From Eupeodes corollae (taxonomy: Eukaryota > Arthropoda > Insecta > Diptera > Syrphidae): a stretch of DNA of 64,000 bases. Location of the stretch: positions 10,203,118-10,267,117 of the forward strand of contig NC_079149.1 of assembly GCF_945859685.1 (NCBI RefSeq). The letters run 5' to 3'. Below, in pieces: positions 9,953 to 21,806 of the stretch. How positions within the stretch are numbered: position 1 is the stretch's first letter; each line of letters opens with the position of its first letter. The notes under the pieces are model-generated. The model was not told where the DNA came from and made no database searches. It saw only the letters and a list, made by a program, of their open reading frames with translations. The position numbers and the translations under genes were made by a program.

Positions 9953-11407
9953 TAACAAAAAGTCTCCGTACAGTTCATTTTTTCGACGAAAAAACTAACA
10001 AAAAATCACTTAACTTCAGGCAAAAATAAACTTAATAACTAGTAGGACCTCCTCTGTTCCTGATCACTTCCTGCAATCTGTGTCTCATCGAATGGACAAG
10101 CTTACGGGTTGTATCTGGAGAAATGTTGTTCCATTCCTCACCGTTTTGAGGTCATTTTTGTTGGTGATTGTATGCTGCCGAAATTTTTTTTCTAAGTGAT
10201 CCCACAAGTGCTCTATAGGATTGAGATCTGGAGACTGAGCCGGATGTTTAACTTGCGTACGAACATTGTACAGCAACCATTCCTTTACCACCATGGAGGT
10301 GTGCTTAGGATCGTTGTTCTGTTGGAAAATGAAGTTGCTGCCGAGACCTAGTTTTTGGGCACTTGAATGTAGGTTTTCCTTAAGAATATTCAAGTACCCA
10401 AATTTATCCATGGTATTTTCTATGAATATGAGGTTTCCAACGCCGGAAGATGCCATACACCCCCACACCATGACATTACCGCCGCCGTGCTTTACAGTAG
10501 GTAGCAAGTTTTTAGGATTCAGAGCAGTGTTGGGCTTTCTCCACACCATACGGCGTCCATCTGAACCGAAGATGTTATATTTACTTTCGTCAGTAAATAT
10601 AATCTGATCCCAGAATGAATTTTCTTTCTCTAAGTGTGAGATAGCATACTCCAGCATAGCTTTTTTATTTGCCTTTCGAATGAATGGCTTCTTCCGGCAC
10701 ACTCGACCATGAAAACCATTTCTGGTTAAAAGGTTTCAAATGGTTTGGGGCGAAACATCAATTCCATCGCTAGTTTTCAATTTTCCAGCGAGAACTGGGG
10801 CACTTTGTTTAGGATCTTCCACAACACTCCTTAATAACCTCTTCTCCGTACGACGATCAATCTTTTTTGGACGGCCAGATCTTGGTTTGTTTGCAATTGT
10901 TTTTGTTTTTTTATAGCTTTCTACTACATATTGAACTGAGAAACGCGGTCTATTGACTATTTTGGAAATTTCGCCCAAAGATTTTCCCTTATTCCTCAAG
11001 TCAATTATGATTTGTTTATTGGCCAAGGGTATTTCCATATTTTTAGCTGCCATTTTTCTTTCCTTAGGTGAAAAGAAATTTTTAAGCTGAAATTTCAATA
11101 AGAATACTAAAACTTACCAAAAAAACAAAAAAATGTGATCATGAACCTTTCACTGCCAACTACATAAAATTAAATAACATAAAAATGAGATCTGCACGGA
11201 AACTTTTTTGTCTCTATTTTCAGGGCCCTCAACGTTATTAAATTCATAACGGTATCCTTCGTTCATATAAATGCATGGAATTTTGTTTAAGAGCGAGAGA
11301 AGAACAAGTGCTATCATCAGTGTTCCCACTTTAGCTCTATTATTGCACATTAGTTTTTTCCTTGCAGATTTAAAAAAAAATTATCTCCGTACGGAGACTT
11401 TTTGGAC
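9953..11407 (-). mobile_element. Tc1-like element (DD34E type), dead
   Basis: About 1455 bp. The ends share AAAAAGTCTCCGTAC in inverted orientation (left 9956-9971; right near 11386-11403), flanked by TA at 11408-11409. One transposase gene fills the interior on the - strand. It is unrelated in detail to the Tc1 element at 3.4-8.8 kb. Confidence 0.75.
10032..11098 (-). pseudogene. Tc1 transposase with lost catalytic Asp
   Basis: N-terminal helix-turn-helix (MEIPLANKQIIIDLRNKG, probably starting at MAAKN near 11053), GRPKK hook, then a TGA near 10735. The catalytic domain follows: IIFTDESKYNIFGSDG (first Asp), FIFQQNNDPKHTS and SPDLNPIEHLWDHLE (final Glu). The family has QQDNDPKH; here the first Asp of that motif is Asn (AAC), which removes the second catalytic residue. 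A frameshift near 10138 precedes the ending RHRLQEVIRNRGGPTSY. Three independent lesions make it inactive. Confidence 0.85.
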
Positions 11408-11409
11408 TA

Positions 11410-12639
11410 TGTGTATGTCTAGAATGCGGTAGTAAAAGGATTTTTCAAAATTCGAAGTCGTTTTTAAGATACAACAGGTCCATGGAAAAATATGGCGTAA
11501 AGTATCTTACATACATCGGCATACAGATAGTAGAAATTGCTAGCTACTTATCAGTTATCATCTTTAATGAAGGTTTTGAAGGTAATTTGAAAGTAATGCC
11601 GGTTATGGGATGCCCTATAGACCGCGAAGCCTATACTTATGTTGAGAAACGTGATGGAAAAGCGAATCTCACGTTCTGAGCGGCGCGTAAGTGATGCCGT
11701 TAAACAAACCAGAATTGATTCAAGAGCTGAATGAGTTTCAAGAAGAAGTTTATAGTTAAGAGGACTTGAAACTTTAAACTAGTTTTTCTCAACTTTCCTC
11801 CATCGTATCTCAAAAACGGCTTGACCGAATGACTTGAAATTTAATAAGTTGGATTCAGCACATGTAAACGCATGGAATGAATTATCGACATGCAAAAATT
11901 TCGATTTTTTTTTATAGAAAACAAATTCAAAATTCGCGACTTTTTTTTTAAATGTCTCCCAAAAAGTCCAATTTTTGGTATATTCATTTGATGATGGTTC
12001 ATTCCATGCATTTAGGCTCACAGATTAAAACGCCGATTATTTTTTTTTTGTTTAAGATAAGCCAATTCGCCGGAAATTGGAGGAAGTTCTAGCCCAATTT
12101 TTCGAGGTGGAGTTGTTTACACGGGTGTAACTCGTATTCTTTACAATATTTTTAATTCAAATTTTATATTTACTCGTATATTGTCAAGAGTTGTATCTTT
12201 TTACTAGTCGTAAAAATAATCCTAAAAATTCCTTAAAATACAGGCCGTCACATGAGATGACCCCTTTAATGATCATAGCGAAACAAACTTTAATGTGGAA
12301 TTAGAAGACTTTTCAATCAAAATGGTAAATACGAAGGAATTATTGGGATTCGAGAAATAATTAAATTTGTATCCTTTTCAACGCCGATTTAGATATTGCC
12401 AATAATAATGTTTTACCCAAGTTGTGTGACAAAAAAGTCTTCTATCGTTACAAAATCGAAGGGCATCTAAATTTCTGGCATTACTGGCACGCCTTATTTC
12501 AATTGGATCTTATTTGAAAGCAGACCAGACAACTCAAGTGAGTAGAGAAACTCTACTGAGAATAAAGTTCTCTGTTCTGAGTCCATAAGAGTGTATATTG
12601 ACAAATCCTCCATCATATTTTCTGCCACTTCACCCATAA
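11410..12639. other. No recognisable gene; AT-rich
   Basis: Contains a short open frame (11482-11679) without a family I recognise, and poly-T/poly-A tracts. No terminal repeats or RT/transposase motifs were found. Confidence 0.35.
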
Positions 12640-12830
12640 TTTTTGATTTTCTCGTTTATTGATGCTAGAATCGTTCTTCGACAAAGAAGTCGATCGTATT
12701 GTATGTTATTTTGTAATTCAGGGTAAAAATTTTCAATAAGTTTAGAATTGCTATGAACTAATTTACAAAAATCTTCCGTAAGTGTCACATTGCCCTTGGC
12801 ATTGGTTTTTACCTGACTTATAGGCTTTTC
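12630..12830 (-). pseudogene. Helitron helicase fragment
   Basis: On the - strand the frame reads GNVTLTEDFCKLVHSNSKLI, then FYPELQNNIQ and LLCRRTILASINEKI, corresponding to the Helitron Pif1 segment FC..V....LI..IYP......WL.ERAILAP.N. It is a stray internal piece. Sequence farther upstream in the same frame does not fit the family. Confidence 0.6.
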
Positions 12831-13144
12831 ACCCCAAGCCCAAAACCCGGTTTTCGCGAAATTATCGGTTTTTGGTCGAAAACCTACATCGAAAGTATTC
12901 CCATACATTTTTGTAAACCACAAGTTTTATATAAAATCTCTCGATAACCTCTCGTTGAACTAAACAAACAAACCTTTCGAAACATTCAGCGCTGAAATTA
13001 ATATAAACAAAACAGCTGACGGCTGCTGACAAAACAAATATTTCATTTTGAAATAAATTTGGTCGTGGTAAGTGATATTATTTATACAATTTCCTTGCAA
13101 AATAAGAATTATTTCTTTTTGTTTTTTATTTATAGAATATGTAA

Positions 13145-14006
13145 GAGAAAAACAAAAAGGAAAAAAGGAAACTTTGGGGGAGCTGCGTGGCAACAGAAAA
13201 AACTGCGGGAAAATTTGGCAACGTCGAGTATAAAAGCCCTGGTGACTATTTGCGGCACTGGCGGTTCTTTTATGATCCTCCAGAGTTTCAAACGCTCTTT
13301 GTTAAGGGAGGAACCGGAATTCACTATGGCTACTGGCGTGAATACCCCAAGGACGAGGAAGACTTGCTCATAGTTCGTAATGACGTTTCCAAGGGATACG
13401 TCTTCGAACTCGTCGCCACAAATATGTTTGACGCTTTCGCTTACTACCTGGAGAAAGACTTTCCGGTAACTCCGTTCAATCAAAACGGTTTGGGAGATAT
13501 GAGAAAAGCGATACGTTCATTTGTGGAGGAGAATAAGTATGAAAGAAAATCTTTGGTGGAGGCTAAGTTGCTGCGGGCTAGGAAAATGTATGCCAAAACT
13601 TTCCACAATGTGGGAATCGTTGTTCCAGTGAATAAAACCACAGCATTGGGCTATGGCCCCATGATGAAAAGCGATGCCAACATTAAGAAGATTCTCAGTG
13701 TTTTGGACAAGCCAGGCGAGTACTCCAAGGAAGACGTCAAAGAGATAGTCATGGAGCAATTGTAGCCCATCATAACAGCTTCAGTGATCGCTCTGGATGA
13801 GTGTGATTTTGGTACGAATTTGGAACTAGGAACTGACTTTTTCTGCTCCGGCCATAAGGACCTACACGAAATCGTTCAAAATCTTCTTAATCCCGCCTAT
13901 AAGTTGCTCGGATGGTCACTAATTAGTGTTCTAAATTTAATTATGTTTACTGGCGGATCTACTCGAATAAGGTATTTTACCGTGTTAAAGGATGGATGTA
14001 AAGGAT
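13145..14006 (+). pseudogene. HPF1: HPF1-like (histone PARylation factor) copy with in-frame stop
   Basis: HPF1 joins PARP1/2 after DNA damage, completes their active site and directs ADP-ribosylation to serine. The conserved C-terminal domain is visible: YLRHWRFFYDPPEFQT, GIHYGYWREYP, AKTFHNVGIVVPVNKTT, then ALDECDFGTNLELGTDFFC and NLLNPAYKLLG. The Asp-Glu pair (DEC) corresponds, from memory of human HPF1, to the catalytic Asp283/Glu284. A TAG at 13763-13765 separates the parts in the same frame, just before the DEC motif, and the end after YKLLG is degraded. The N-terminal third, with its zinc finger, is absent and an upstream stop lies at 13142-13144. It is intronless and GC-richer than its surroundings, so it may be a recent partial duplicate or retrocopy. 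A stop-codon difference in a real gene cannot be excluded. Confidence 0.65.
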
Positions 14007-14009
14007 AAA

Positions 14010-14942
14010 CACACAAACTAACTTGACTGGTGACTTACAACTCTTAACCGATCCTTGGTAAGAGTAATATCAGTTTTTCAGGGGACCTACGGGTTTTTGC
14101 CGAATATGAAGAGCTAGTTTGATTAAGAATCACTTTTCATGACTAGACAACCAACGCACTTTTCATTACGCCACCGAAACTATCCGCAAGATATTGTAAT
14201 TAGTTTGTACTAAAAATGGTATCTTATTATCAAAGCCTATTTTTGTAAGATAAGTTTTTATTAAAAAAAAAAAGAAAGAAAATAATTTAATCAAAAACGA
14301 AAATACCGACTAAAGGCTATGGACTATAAAATCATTAAAACGAACAACTTTGTGTGACATCTTCCTTCCTATAACTTTCATCATCTATGCATTCGCATGA
14401 CATAAAAGTAGTAACTATTTAAATTATGTATAAAAATAGCTTAAAATTTGTATATACACAAGGAGATGTCTCATTTGCGTGGAAGGAAGACAAAACAAAA
14501 TATAAAAAAATTGCACTTGCTGACGACACACAGACAATAGACGCCTTATAAACATTAGTTTATTTTTTTATTAAATTAAAAAACCGTCATAAATGACCTT
14601 TAGCTTATACATCAAGGGCTGTTTCAACTTTACTTGTCGTCGTCGTCGTCGTCGTCTCGTTCTACTTTCATTTTAGATGAGAAAGATGAAAGTTTTTCGA
14701 AATTCAATTAACCATGAAACTTACTTTAGTCGTCGTCGTATAAATGATGAAGCAAAATAGATTGCAACTTCTTGATGTTTATGAAGGGGAAACTTTGATG
14801 TCATTCAAGGTTTCAGTTACTCTAAAGATTAAAGTAGTTTTCAATATGCAATTTGAATTGCACAACCACCTGCATTAGGATAGGGTGTTTCTTTGTATGT
14901 TGCTGAGATGTTTGACAGTTGAAAAGGTCAAGTTTTTTAATT
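14010..14942. other. No gene; contains (GTC)n simple repeats
   Basis: AT-rich spacer. A pure GTC/GTCGTC tract lies at about 14635-14658 and a shorter one near 14729-14738. Similar triplets occur just upstream of the dop1 start codon (22229-22262), but I see no functional link. Confidence 0.4.
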
Positions 14943-15935
14943 GTTCAGACAACATAACATAACATGCACGTACATTTTGACTAAGGCAGCTAGTTAGTTT
15001 TTTAAGTACCTATCACTTTACTTCACTAACCTCTACCTGTTCATCATACAAAAACTATTAAAAACTATATTGTTTATGAAACACTTCTCAGGCAATCTAG
15101 CTACAAGTCCATCAAGATTTGAATTATGGATTTAAAGAAATATTACTTATTTATTTTCCAATTTGACAAGGAACCCTTTTACACAAAAAATCAAATGGAA
15201 TTGTGCAGAAAATAAATAAATCATAGAGTAATAAAGTTGAGCTTTCAGTTGAATGAAAAAAAAAACATTATCAACTGTCATTTTGACACAAGTAAACTTA
15301 ACAAGTTATTGAGATTTTGCTTGGTTAACTTTTCAGTGAATATTCCAATAAAGTTGTCTTAATTGGAAGACGATTTTTGGCAGCTGGCCAATCAGATACT
15401 AGAAACTTGCTTTAAGGGCCTTGTACATGAAAGCGAACAACGAATGAACGAATGGATGAACAAACGTGATTTTATACATTTGAAAAAGTCAATTCCAAAC
15501 AAAAACACATTTAAATTATAAGAAACCAATTGACACTAATATTTGGATAATAGGTACAATTTGCATTTTGTTCTCTAAAACAAGAAAATTTTGTAAAAAC
15601 AATTTGTGGTAGTAATGAATTGCAGTGTGGTTGGTACAAACTGTCAAACTCTATTTGCGTTCCACATACCATCCAAACTACAACGAATACATTTTTCGCG
15701 CGCAACATAACCTAAAAATTATACCACTCTTGTTTTTTTTTGTGTGAAAGATCATATCCGAGGAAAGCATGGAGAAAGGGTAATTCCATTCGTAGCTGTC
15801 TGCGAATAAAAATAAAGCGAATAAATAAAGAAAAGTCAAAATATGCGAACATCCACACTTCGCAGTTCGTAGCTCATGTGCAAGATGCCTTACTTTCAAG
15901 TCCCTTATGTCGGCTAAACATGAGCCCAACCATTA
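14943..15935 (+). mobile_element. R element, copy 1 (MITE family with GGCAGGTTCAG ends), carrying a second MITE
   Basis: Homologous over its length to the full copy at 30808-32656: shared segments include CAGCTGGCCAATC and CCAATAAAGTTG. The left end (GTTCAGACAACATAA near 14943) and the right end (CTTATGTCGGC near 15904) are degraded versions of the terminal repeat. No coding capacity. A 475-bp insert at a TTA splits it near its right end. Confidence 0.6.
15415..15889. mobile_element. PIF/Harbinger-like MITE inside R copy 1
   Basis: The ends are imperfect inverted repeats: AGGGCCTTGTACATGA on the left and AAGGCATCTTGCACATGA on the opposite strand at the right. TTA lies on both sides (15412-15414; 15890-15892), fitting the TWA duplication of PIF/Harbinger elements. 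The interior is non-coding. Confidence 0.65.
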
Positions 15936-16930
15936 CACCGACCGGGGCGAAACGCATATATGAAAACTTATGCTGGTTATATTTGAAATCATATTTATTA
16001 AAATTAAAAGGTGTTCAGAAAAAACATTTCGACTGTTGACAGTCATATAATTCTTTTTTCAAAAATGCCCATATTCATTGCAATATCGATTTGGTGGCAG
16101 CTTCATTGTCAGAAGTGCCCTGTTCACTGGCCTAATCTTTTGTGTTATTGGCGCCTTTTGATTATTATTTATGGGGAACTAAAAACCAGCTAATTGTGAA
16201 GCATACGCCTAGATTTATTTTAAAAAGTGGTGGAAAATGGAATTGATTGAAATATACGTATCGTGTTTTGTTTTTCGAAGTTTTCAAGATCTTAAAAAAT
16301 ACACTACTACTTGATTAGTGTCCGTCCGAAGAATTCAGTATTTCTTCTGCCCCACAAACAAAACAATACTCTTTTAAAGGACTAGTTGTCATAAATTCGA
16401 ATCTTAACTTAGAATATTTTTCTATCACATCAGGTTTTTAAAATATGCCTCTTTAACAATGTTAAGCCAACCAAAAACGATATTGTAAAGGGTAAGGTAA
16501 AAGAAAACATAGTTTTCGACAATAAATTGCATGATGATTTTGCAAAATACAAATATTTTTCTTCAAGATAGTATTTAAATGAATTTAGTATTTGAATGTT
16601 TTAAGTCTTCATTTGATTCTATTTGTGAAGTTTTGAAAAACCTTGAATTTAATGCTATGATGGTTTTCAACACCAATGCATTTTGAAATTAATTTTTAGT
16701 GCTGATTTCGTTTCAACAAATTTTTGTATTTTTTCAATATATTTCAAAAACTTGTTTAGACGAGGGATTCATTACAGAAACAATAATTACTTTCGAACTG
16801 TTTTATCAGTTTCTCTTAAAAATTGTCTTAGCATAAATGTTTAAGAATTTCTTTAAGATTTAAAAAGGGTCCGAGATCTAACGTTTTTTTCAACAAGTGC
16901 TTATTTCGTGAATAATGACGGATAATTAGT
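15936..16930. other. AT-rich, no gene recognised
   Basis: No protein family match. A segment near 16345-16385 (CACAAACAAAACAATA) recurs near 60868-60883, suggesting a dispersed repeat. The left end of the mariner relic that follows may fall here but was not resolved. Confidence 0.35.
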
Positions 16931-16934
16931 GTTA

Positions 16935-17408
16935 TTTTTCCGCTAAATGAATATGGTTGTGTATACGCCTGATCAACGCTGGGAAATACTGCTTAGAGAA
17001 GATACCCATTTTGCCAAAGATGAAGCTACTTTTGATCTTCGCGGGTATGTAAACAAGCAAAATTGTCGCATTTGGGGCACAGAAATACCGCACGCATACA
17101 TTGAAAAGCCGATACGGCCAAAACGAGTCACTGTTTGGTGCAGATTTTGGTCCAGAGGCATAATTGGGACATTTTTTTCGATTCGAAAACGAGCAAGGAG
17201 TGGCTGTTAGAGTCAATGGCGATCGTTATCGGGCCATATTGAACGAATTTTTGTTCACAAAAATTGTGCCACACAGCCGAAGCTACAATCGTTGTGTTGC
17301 ACCCTGTTTTTGAAGATCATATTATAAGCCGCAGAACTGATGTCGTTTGGCCACCTTGAAGCTGCGATTTGACACCTTTGGCCTCTTATTTGTGGGGTGC
17401 CGTAAATT
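16935..17408 (+). pseudogene. DD41D mariner transposase, catalytic part (decayed)
   Basis: Readable family motifs: HFAKDEATFDLRGYVNKQNC (replacing FSDEAHF..GYVNKQNC, so the first catalytic Asp context is damaged), VTVWCRFWSRGIIGTFF, and GVAVRVNGDRYRAILNEFLF after a frameshift near 17172. Then come broken versions of GATCHT and SCDLTPLDYYLWG. Multiple stops and shifts make it an old relic, much more diverged than the 7.1 and 31 kb copies. Confidence 0.7.
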
Positions 17409-17411
17409 AAG

Positions 17412-17957
17412 GAAAATGAAAGAAAAATTGTCACACTGGAACAAAAGGTAGACTACCTAGAACAACAACTTCTATCTAACAGCATTGAAGTATATAATGT
17501 TCCAATTATAAACAAAGACACACCACACATCGATCTTGCAGTTGGTATGATTCGCAATGCTTTGAATATTAACGTAAATGAGACTGACATCGACCAATGT
17601 TTTGTCAAAAAAATTAAAAAAGGCAATTCTCATGCGAATGGCGACATGAAGAGCACCAATGTTCTGCATGTCAAATTTGTTTCTCATCACTTGAAAGAGA
17701 AAATTATGAAAACCAAGAGGGAGAAAAGAGAACAACTAACAACAAAAATATTTGGAGCACATGGTAAACCGGAGAAAGTATACATAAACGATTGCTTAAC
17801 TCATCAGAGGCGTCAACTTCTAAATACTGCGCTAGCCCTAAAAACTACGAAAGGAGTCAAATACGTTTGGACTAGGAATGGAAATATTTTTATGATGAGG
17901 AGTGAGGGTGACAATTCTGTAAGAATTAATTATATTTCTGATTTTGATAAAATATGA
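17412..17957 (+). pseudogene. LINE K ORF1, C-terminal half
   Basis: A coiled-coil start (VTLEQKVDYLEQQLLSNSIE) leads into a conserved domain seen in ORF1 of many insect LINEs, called FP/baculo_FP C-terminal domain (VYINDCLTHQRRQLLN, GVKYVWTRNGNIFMM). Such ORF1 proteins bind the element RNA. The frame is open from about 17412 to TGA at 17955-17957 and overlaps the start of ORF2 by 4 bases (ATGA). Confidence 0.65.
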
Positions 17958-18718
17958 GTATTGTTAATCCTATTCCTTATTCAGTTCAAAGTATTTGTGA
18001 AGTGCCAGTTTTTAGTAGTTTTATAGATGATTGCTTTTGTATACAACAAAACATCCGTAGTCTCAGAAAAAAATTTTCTAATTTCCTAGCTCACATTGAG
18101 TCATTTAAAAAATTGTCAGCTATAATAGTTCTTACAGAGATTTGGGTTTATGAGAGTGAAATAAGCCTTTATAATATACCGGGTTATGCGATTTTTAGTT
18201 GTTGCAATGAATCTTATTCGTCGGGTGGTGTCGCAGTTTACATTGATGAAAATTTTGTTCACCAATTCTCAAAAATCGACATTTGCAGCGCGGATGTTGT
18301 AAAGTTGTCGTTTTGCTATCAAAACGAAAACTATACAATGTTATGTTTCTACAGATTGCACGCGTTTAGTAAAAGTTTGTTTATAGAGGAACTCAGTCAA
18401 ATTCTTTGCATAAATAAGACTTTAATTTAATTTTGATTGGGGATATTAACATTGATATCTTAAACGTATCCGACAAAGACAGTGATAATTATTTGTTTCT
18501 TATGGCTTCTAATGGTCTTAAGGGAATTATAAATGAACCAACTCGCGTAACTAAATCTTCAAGTACTTGCATTGACCACATTTTTACTCGTTTTAAAGTC
18601 AGCAATAAATCCAAATTTTTTGGAAGTGTTCTGGACCTAAATATTACTGATCATAAATCGATCATTTTATTTAATGAGTTACAAAATAATCGGAATTCTA
18701 CTTCAGTAACACAAAGAT
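17954..18718 (+). pseudogene. LINE K ORF2: APE-type endonuclease (broken)
   Basis: The start ATG overlaps the ORF1 stop. Motifs: QQNIRSLRKKFSNF, LTEIWV (catalytic Glu region), SSGGVAVYI, then after a stop at 18428-18430 LIGDINIDIL (GDxN box), STCIDHIFTR and ITDHKSI (the Asp-His pair). This is the AP-endonuclease-like nuclease that nicks target DNA. Stops at 18428 and 18718 break it. Confidence 0.75.
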
Positions 18719-18747
18719 AAGAGCATTATACCACCGATTACATATTA

Positions 18748-20917
18748 TTGCGGAATATTTTGAAGCATGAATTTTGGGATCAGGTTTATTCGGAAACGGA
18801 CCCATCAACTTCGTTTGCTATTTTTATCACAATCTTGCAAAAACATATAGAGTCATGTACTTCTGTGTCGATACAAAATTCTAATAAAAACAAATTTTTA
18901 AAGCCTTGGATGAATAAGAGTCTCCTTAAGCAGATTAAAAAAAAGAACACAATTAGTATTAAGCTAAAAAAACATCCAAATAATGTAAAGCTAAAAAAGT
19001 ATTACCTCACACTTTGTAAAGCCGTTAGTACAAATGTTGAATTGACTCGCGAAAAGTATTATTGTAACTTATTTGAAAAATCAAAAGGCAATATAAAAGA
19101 TGAATGGAAGGCTGTTGACAGCATTTTAGGTAAAACAAAAAAGCCAAACGTAATAGAAACTATTGTAGTTAATAATGTTCCTCTAACTGATGTTAACTGT
19201 GTATCAAATAAATTTAATGAATATTTTACTGAAATATCTGAAATATTGAAGCCATCTAGTAATACCGGTAATGATTGTGATTGCTATAATCAACATTGTC
19301 CAGATGCTGAATTCATACAATCAAATAGCTTTGCGTTTAATTCTATAACCTCTTTTGAAACCTACAAAATAATTCAAACTTAAAAAAATAAAAATTCTTG
19401 CACTTCAGATGGAATATCTAGTAATGTACTTAAAAAAATTGCATTCTATGTTTCAGATGTTTTGAGTTACATATTTAACTTAAGTGTTGAACAGGGCTGT
19501 TTTCCTGAACAATTTAAATGCGCTGAGGTTATTCCCCTCTTTAAAAAGGGAGATAAGAAAAATATGGCTAACTACAGACCTATTTCTATTCTTCCTACTT
19601 TTTCAAAAATTTTTGAAAAACTTATGATTAATAGAATTACTTCTTTCCTGAATAAAAATAAGTTTTTTAGTGAAAATCAATTTGGATTTCGTTCAGGAAA
19701 ATCAACCGAAGATGCAATTCTTAGGCTATGCAGTCAGCTTTATGGCAGTTTGAATAACAATAAATCTACAATGGCTCTCTTTATTGATATGACAAAAGCT
19801 TTTGATATGGTTGACCACGATTTACTTTTAGATAAGTTGTATAATGCAGGATTTAGGGGAGTAATTTTTCAGTGGTTAAAATTATACTTAAAGGGAAGAG
19901 TTCAAAAAGTTATTATCAACGGTACACAAAGTGAAGCTCGTTTTTTAAAAAATGGAGTACCACAGGGATCTGTACTCGGCCCTTTATTCTTCCTAATATA
20001 TATTAACTCTATTTTTAAGCTTCGATTAAATGGCCTTTCGACGGCATTTGCTGATGATATATCATTTACCTACCAGTCTAATTCGGATTTTAATTGTGTT
20101 TTACTAATTGAAGAAGATCTCGAAGTTCTAAGGACTTGGTTTTCTAACCATAAGTTAATAATTAGTGAAAAAACTAAATTCTTGACTTTTAAAACATCTG
20201 GCCATCCCATCCAGTCTGTAATCACAATTTATTTTTTCATGCTTCGAGTTGTAGGCAATTTAGCTTTCCAATTCACAATTGTGGTAAACCTAATTTCCAA
20301 CATAAATATTCCTTTTCAAATTCTTGTTTCAAAATTGATTGTTTGAATAATTGAAAATATTTAGGTGTAACAATTGATTCAAACCTTAATTGGAAAGATC
20401 ATAGTTACAACATCAAGAATCATTTGATGCTCATAACGCGAAAAATGTATCTTTTAAAACCATTGCGCACTCTAAATTACAATATGGGTTATCTAGCTGG
20501 GGTGGTTCCTATGCAAATACTTTTAGGCCGTTATTGATTGCCCAAAAACATCTTATTAGAATTATTTGCAACAAAAATCGTTATACTGAAAGTTGGCCTT
20601 TATACAAGGAATTGCGGATTCTACCTTTGAGACATCTGTATATTTTCAAAGTACTTAAAGAATTTTTCAAGCAAAGCGGTAATATTCCTAGTAGAAACTC
20701 GCAGTTATATAATCTAAGAATAAACAACATGCACCTTGTCAATGAACCCACTGCCCATAAGACTCATTTCTCTAACTTTTATACTGCCGCAGCACCAAAG
20801 TCATTTAATAAATTACCTTTGTCTATCAGAACAATTCAAAACTTAAACTATTTCTTAAAAAAACTAAAAGACTGGCTTTTTACAATTGATTTAAATTCTA
20901 TTGATAACTATTATTAA
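18748..20917 (+). pseudogene. LINE K ORF2: reverse transcriptase and C-terminus (broken)
   Basis: A linker region (LKPWMNKSLLKQIKKKN) leads to the RT: CAEVIPLFKKGDKKNMANYR, FGFRSGKSTEDAIL, ALFIDMTKAFDMVDHDLL (motif A), GVPQGSVLGPLFFLIY (motif B) and TAFADDISFTYQ (motif C, FADD). A stop at 19381 and frame changes near 20210-20530 break it. The C-terminal piece at 20534-20917 (RIICNKNRYTESWPLYKELR) is typical of CR1/Jockey LINEs. Confidence 0.8.
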
Positions 20918-21301
20918 ATTTTGTATCATAGTTTTATAATCATAAAAAATTTACCATTTTGTTGTTATTTTTGAATGAATTTTATGATGAATTATTTATT
21001 ACCTATGAATGTATGTATATACCTACTCTTTTTATATTCAGTTATACTATCTTTAAAATATTTATTGATTTACTTAACTCATTGAACCATTGTTTTATTA
21101 TTTGTATTGCTGATTGTCACCCCACAACAGTTTCTAATTATTGTAAAATTAAAATTAAATAACAATGTATCATTCAATACTAACTTTCAAGTTAAAGAAT
21201 GATAGCTATTATTTATTCCTTTTTTTTACACTTGCTATTGTACTAGTTTTAAGTTGGAAATGAAAAAATGAATGAATAAAATGTTTCTAATTCTAATTCT
21301 A

Positions 21302-21470
21302 AGAGAAGTGTTACGCCGACAATTGACGCTTTAAAGGACAATATTCATGAAGCCTTTGGTGAAATATAGCTGCACACAATCTATAATGTGCTTAAAAATT
21401 GGACCGATCGTGTAGGCTACTGCATGGCCAGCCGAAGCAGCCATTTAAATGAAATTATTTTCCATTATTA
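21302..21470 (+). pseudogene. DD41D mariner transposase, C-terminal end
   Basis: The frame continues EKCYAD, then ATIDALKDNIHEAFGEI-like codons, an ILKNWTDR-like segment and SHLNEIIFHY, which is the normal ending of this mariner family. It contains a stop and base changes. The short 3' leader and terminal repeat follow to 21565. Confidence 0.65.
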
Positions 21471-21806
21471 ACCGGAAGGGTCGTACCTTCAAATAAAAAA
21501 AAAGAAAATATTCAGTAGTTTTCTTTTATAGGATTTAAAAAAAAGAAGTTATTTGGCACACCCTTTATCAGGCAGGTGAAATAAACATTCAAACTGAATT
21601 TTGTAGATCAGGATTAAAGGTTTCGGAGATTCATCACATAGAAAAACCTTGCCTACCAGTTTTATCAACAATAATAACGATTCGCTGTCTAAAAAAGACT
21701 TGATTGTTCTATAACTTCGTCACGACGATCGTAGCATTTCAATGTAAATGTTTCAAAAATATACAATTAAATAAAACTTGTAGAGGTGCGATAGTAAAAT
21801 ATTTTT

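Larger units (their letters stand above)
17409..21301 (+). mobile_element. LINE K: 3.9-kb non-LTR retrotransposon inside the mariner
   Basis: Order in sequence: ORF1 C-terminal half, endonuclease, reverse transcriptase, short 3' UTR and a tail of ATTCTAA repeats ending at 21301. Both flanks are pieces of one mariner transposase (GCCGTAAA | GAGAAGTG), so insertion was precise, with only a short duplication (AA or TAA). The CR1-like tail of short tandem repeats and the RT type suggest the CR1/Jockey group. ORF1 is 5'-truncated. Confidence 0.8.
16935..21565 (+). mobile_element. Second DD41D mariner family, decayed and split by a LINE
   Basis: Transposase-like coding occupies 16935-17408, stops at ...GVP(K), and resumes at 21302 with CYAD-like codons (GAGAAGTGTTACGCCGAC) and the C-terminus. 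The right end reads GGCACACCCTT followed by TA (21566-21567), resembling the AAGGGTG end of other DD41D elements. The left terminus was not located, and the N-terminal region is missing. Confidence 0.6.

Noticed and set aside
13763..13765. Programmed stop-codon readthrough in HPF1
   Set aside because: Possible in flies, but the missing N-terminal third and degraded C-terminus make a pseudogene more likely. Kept as an alternative in the feature entry.
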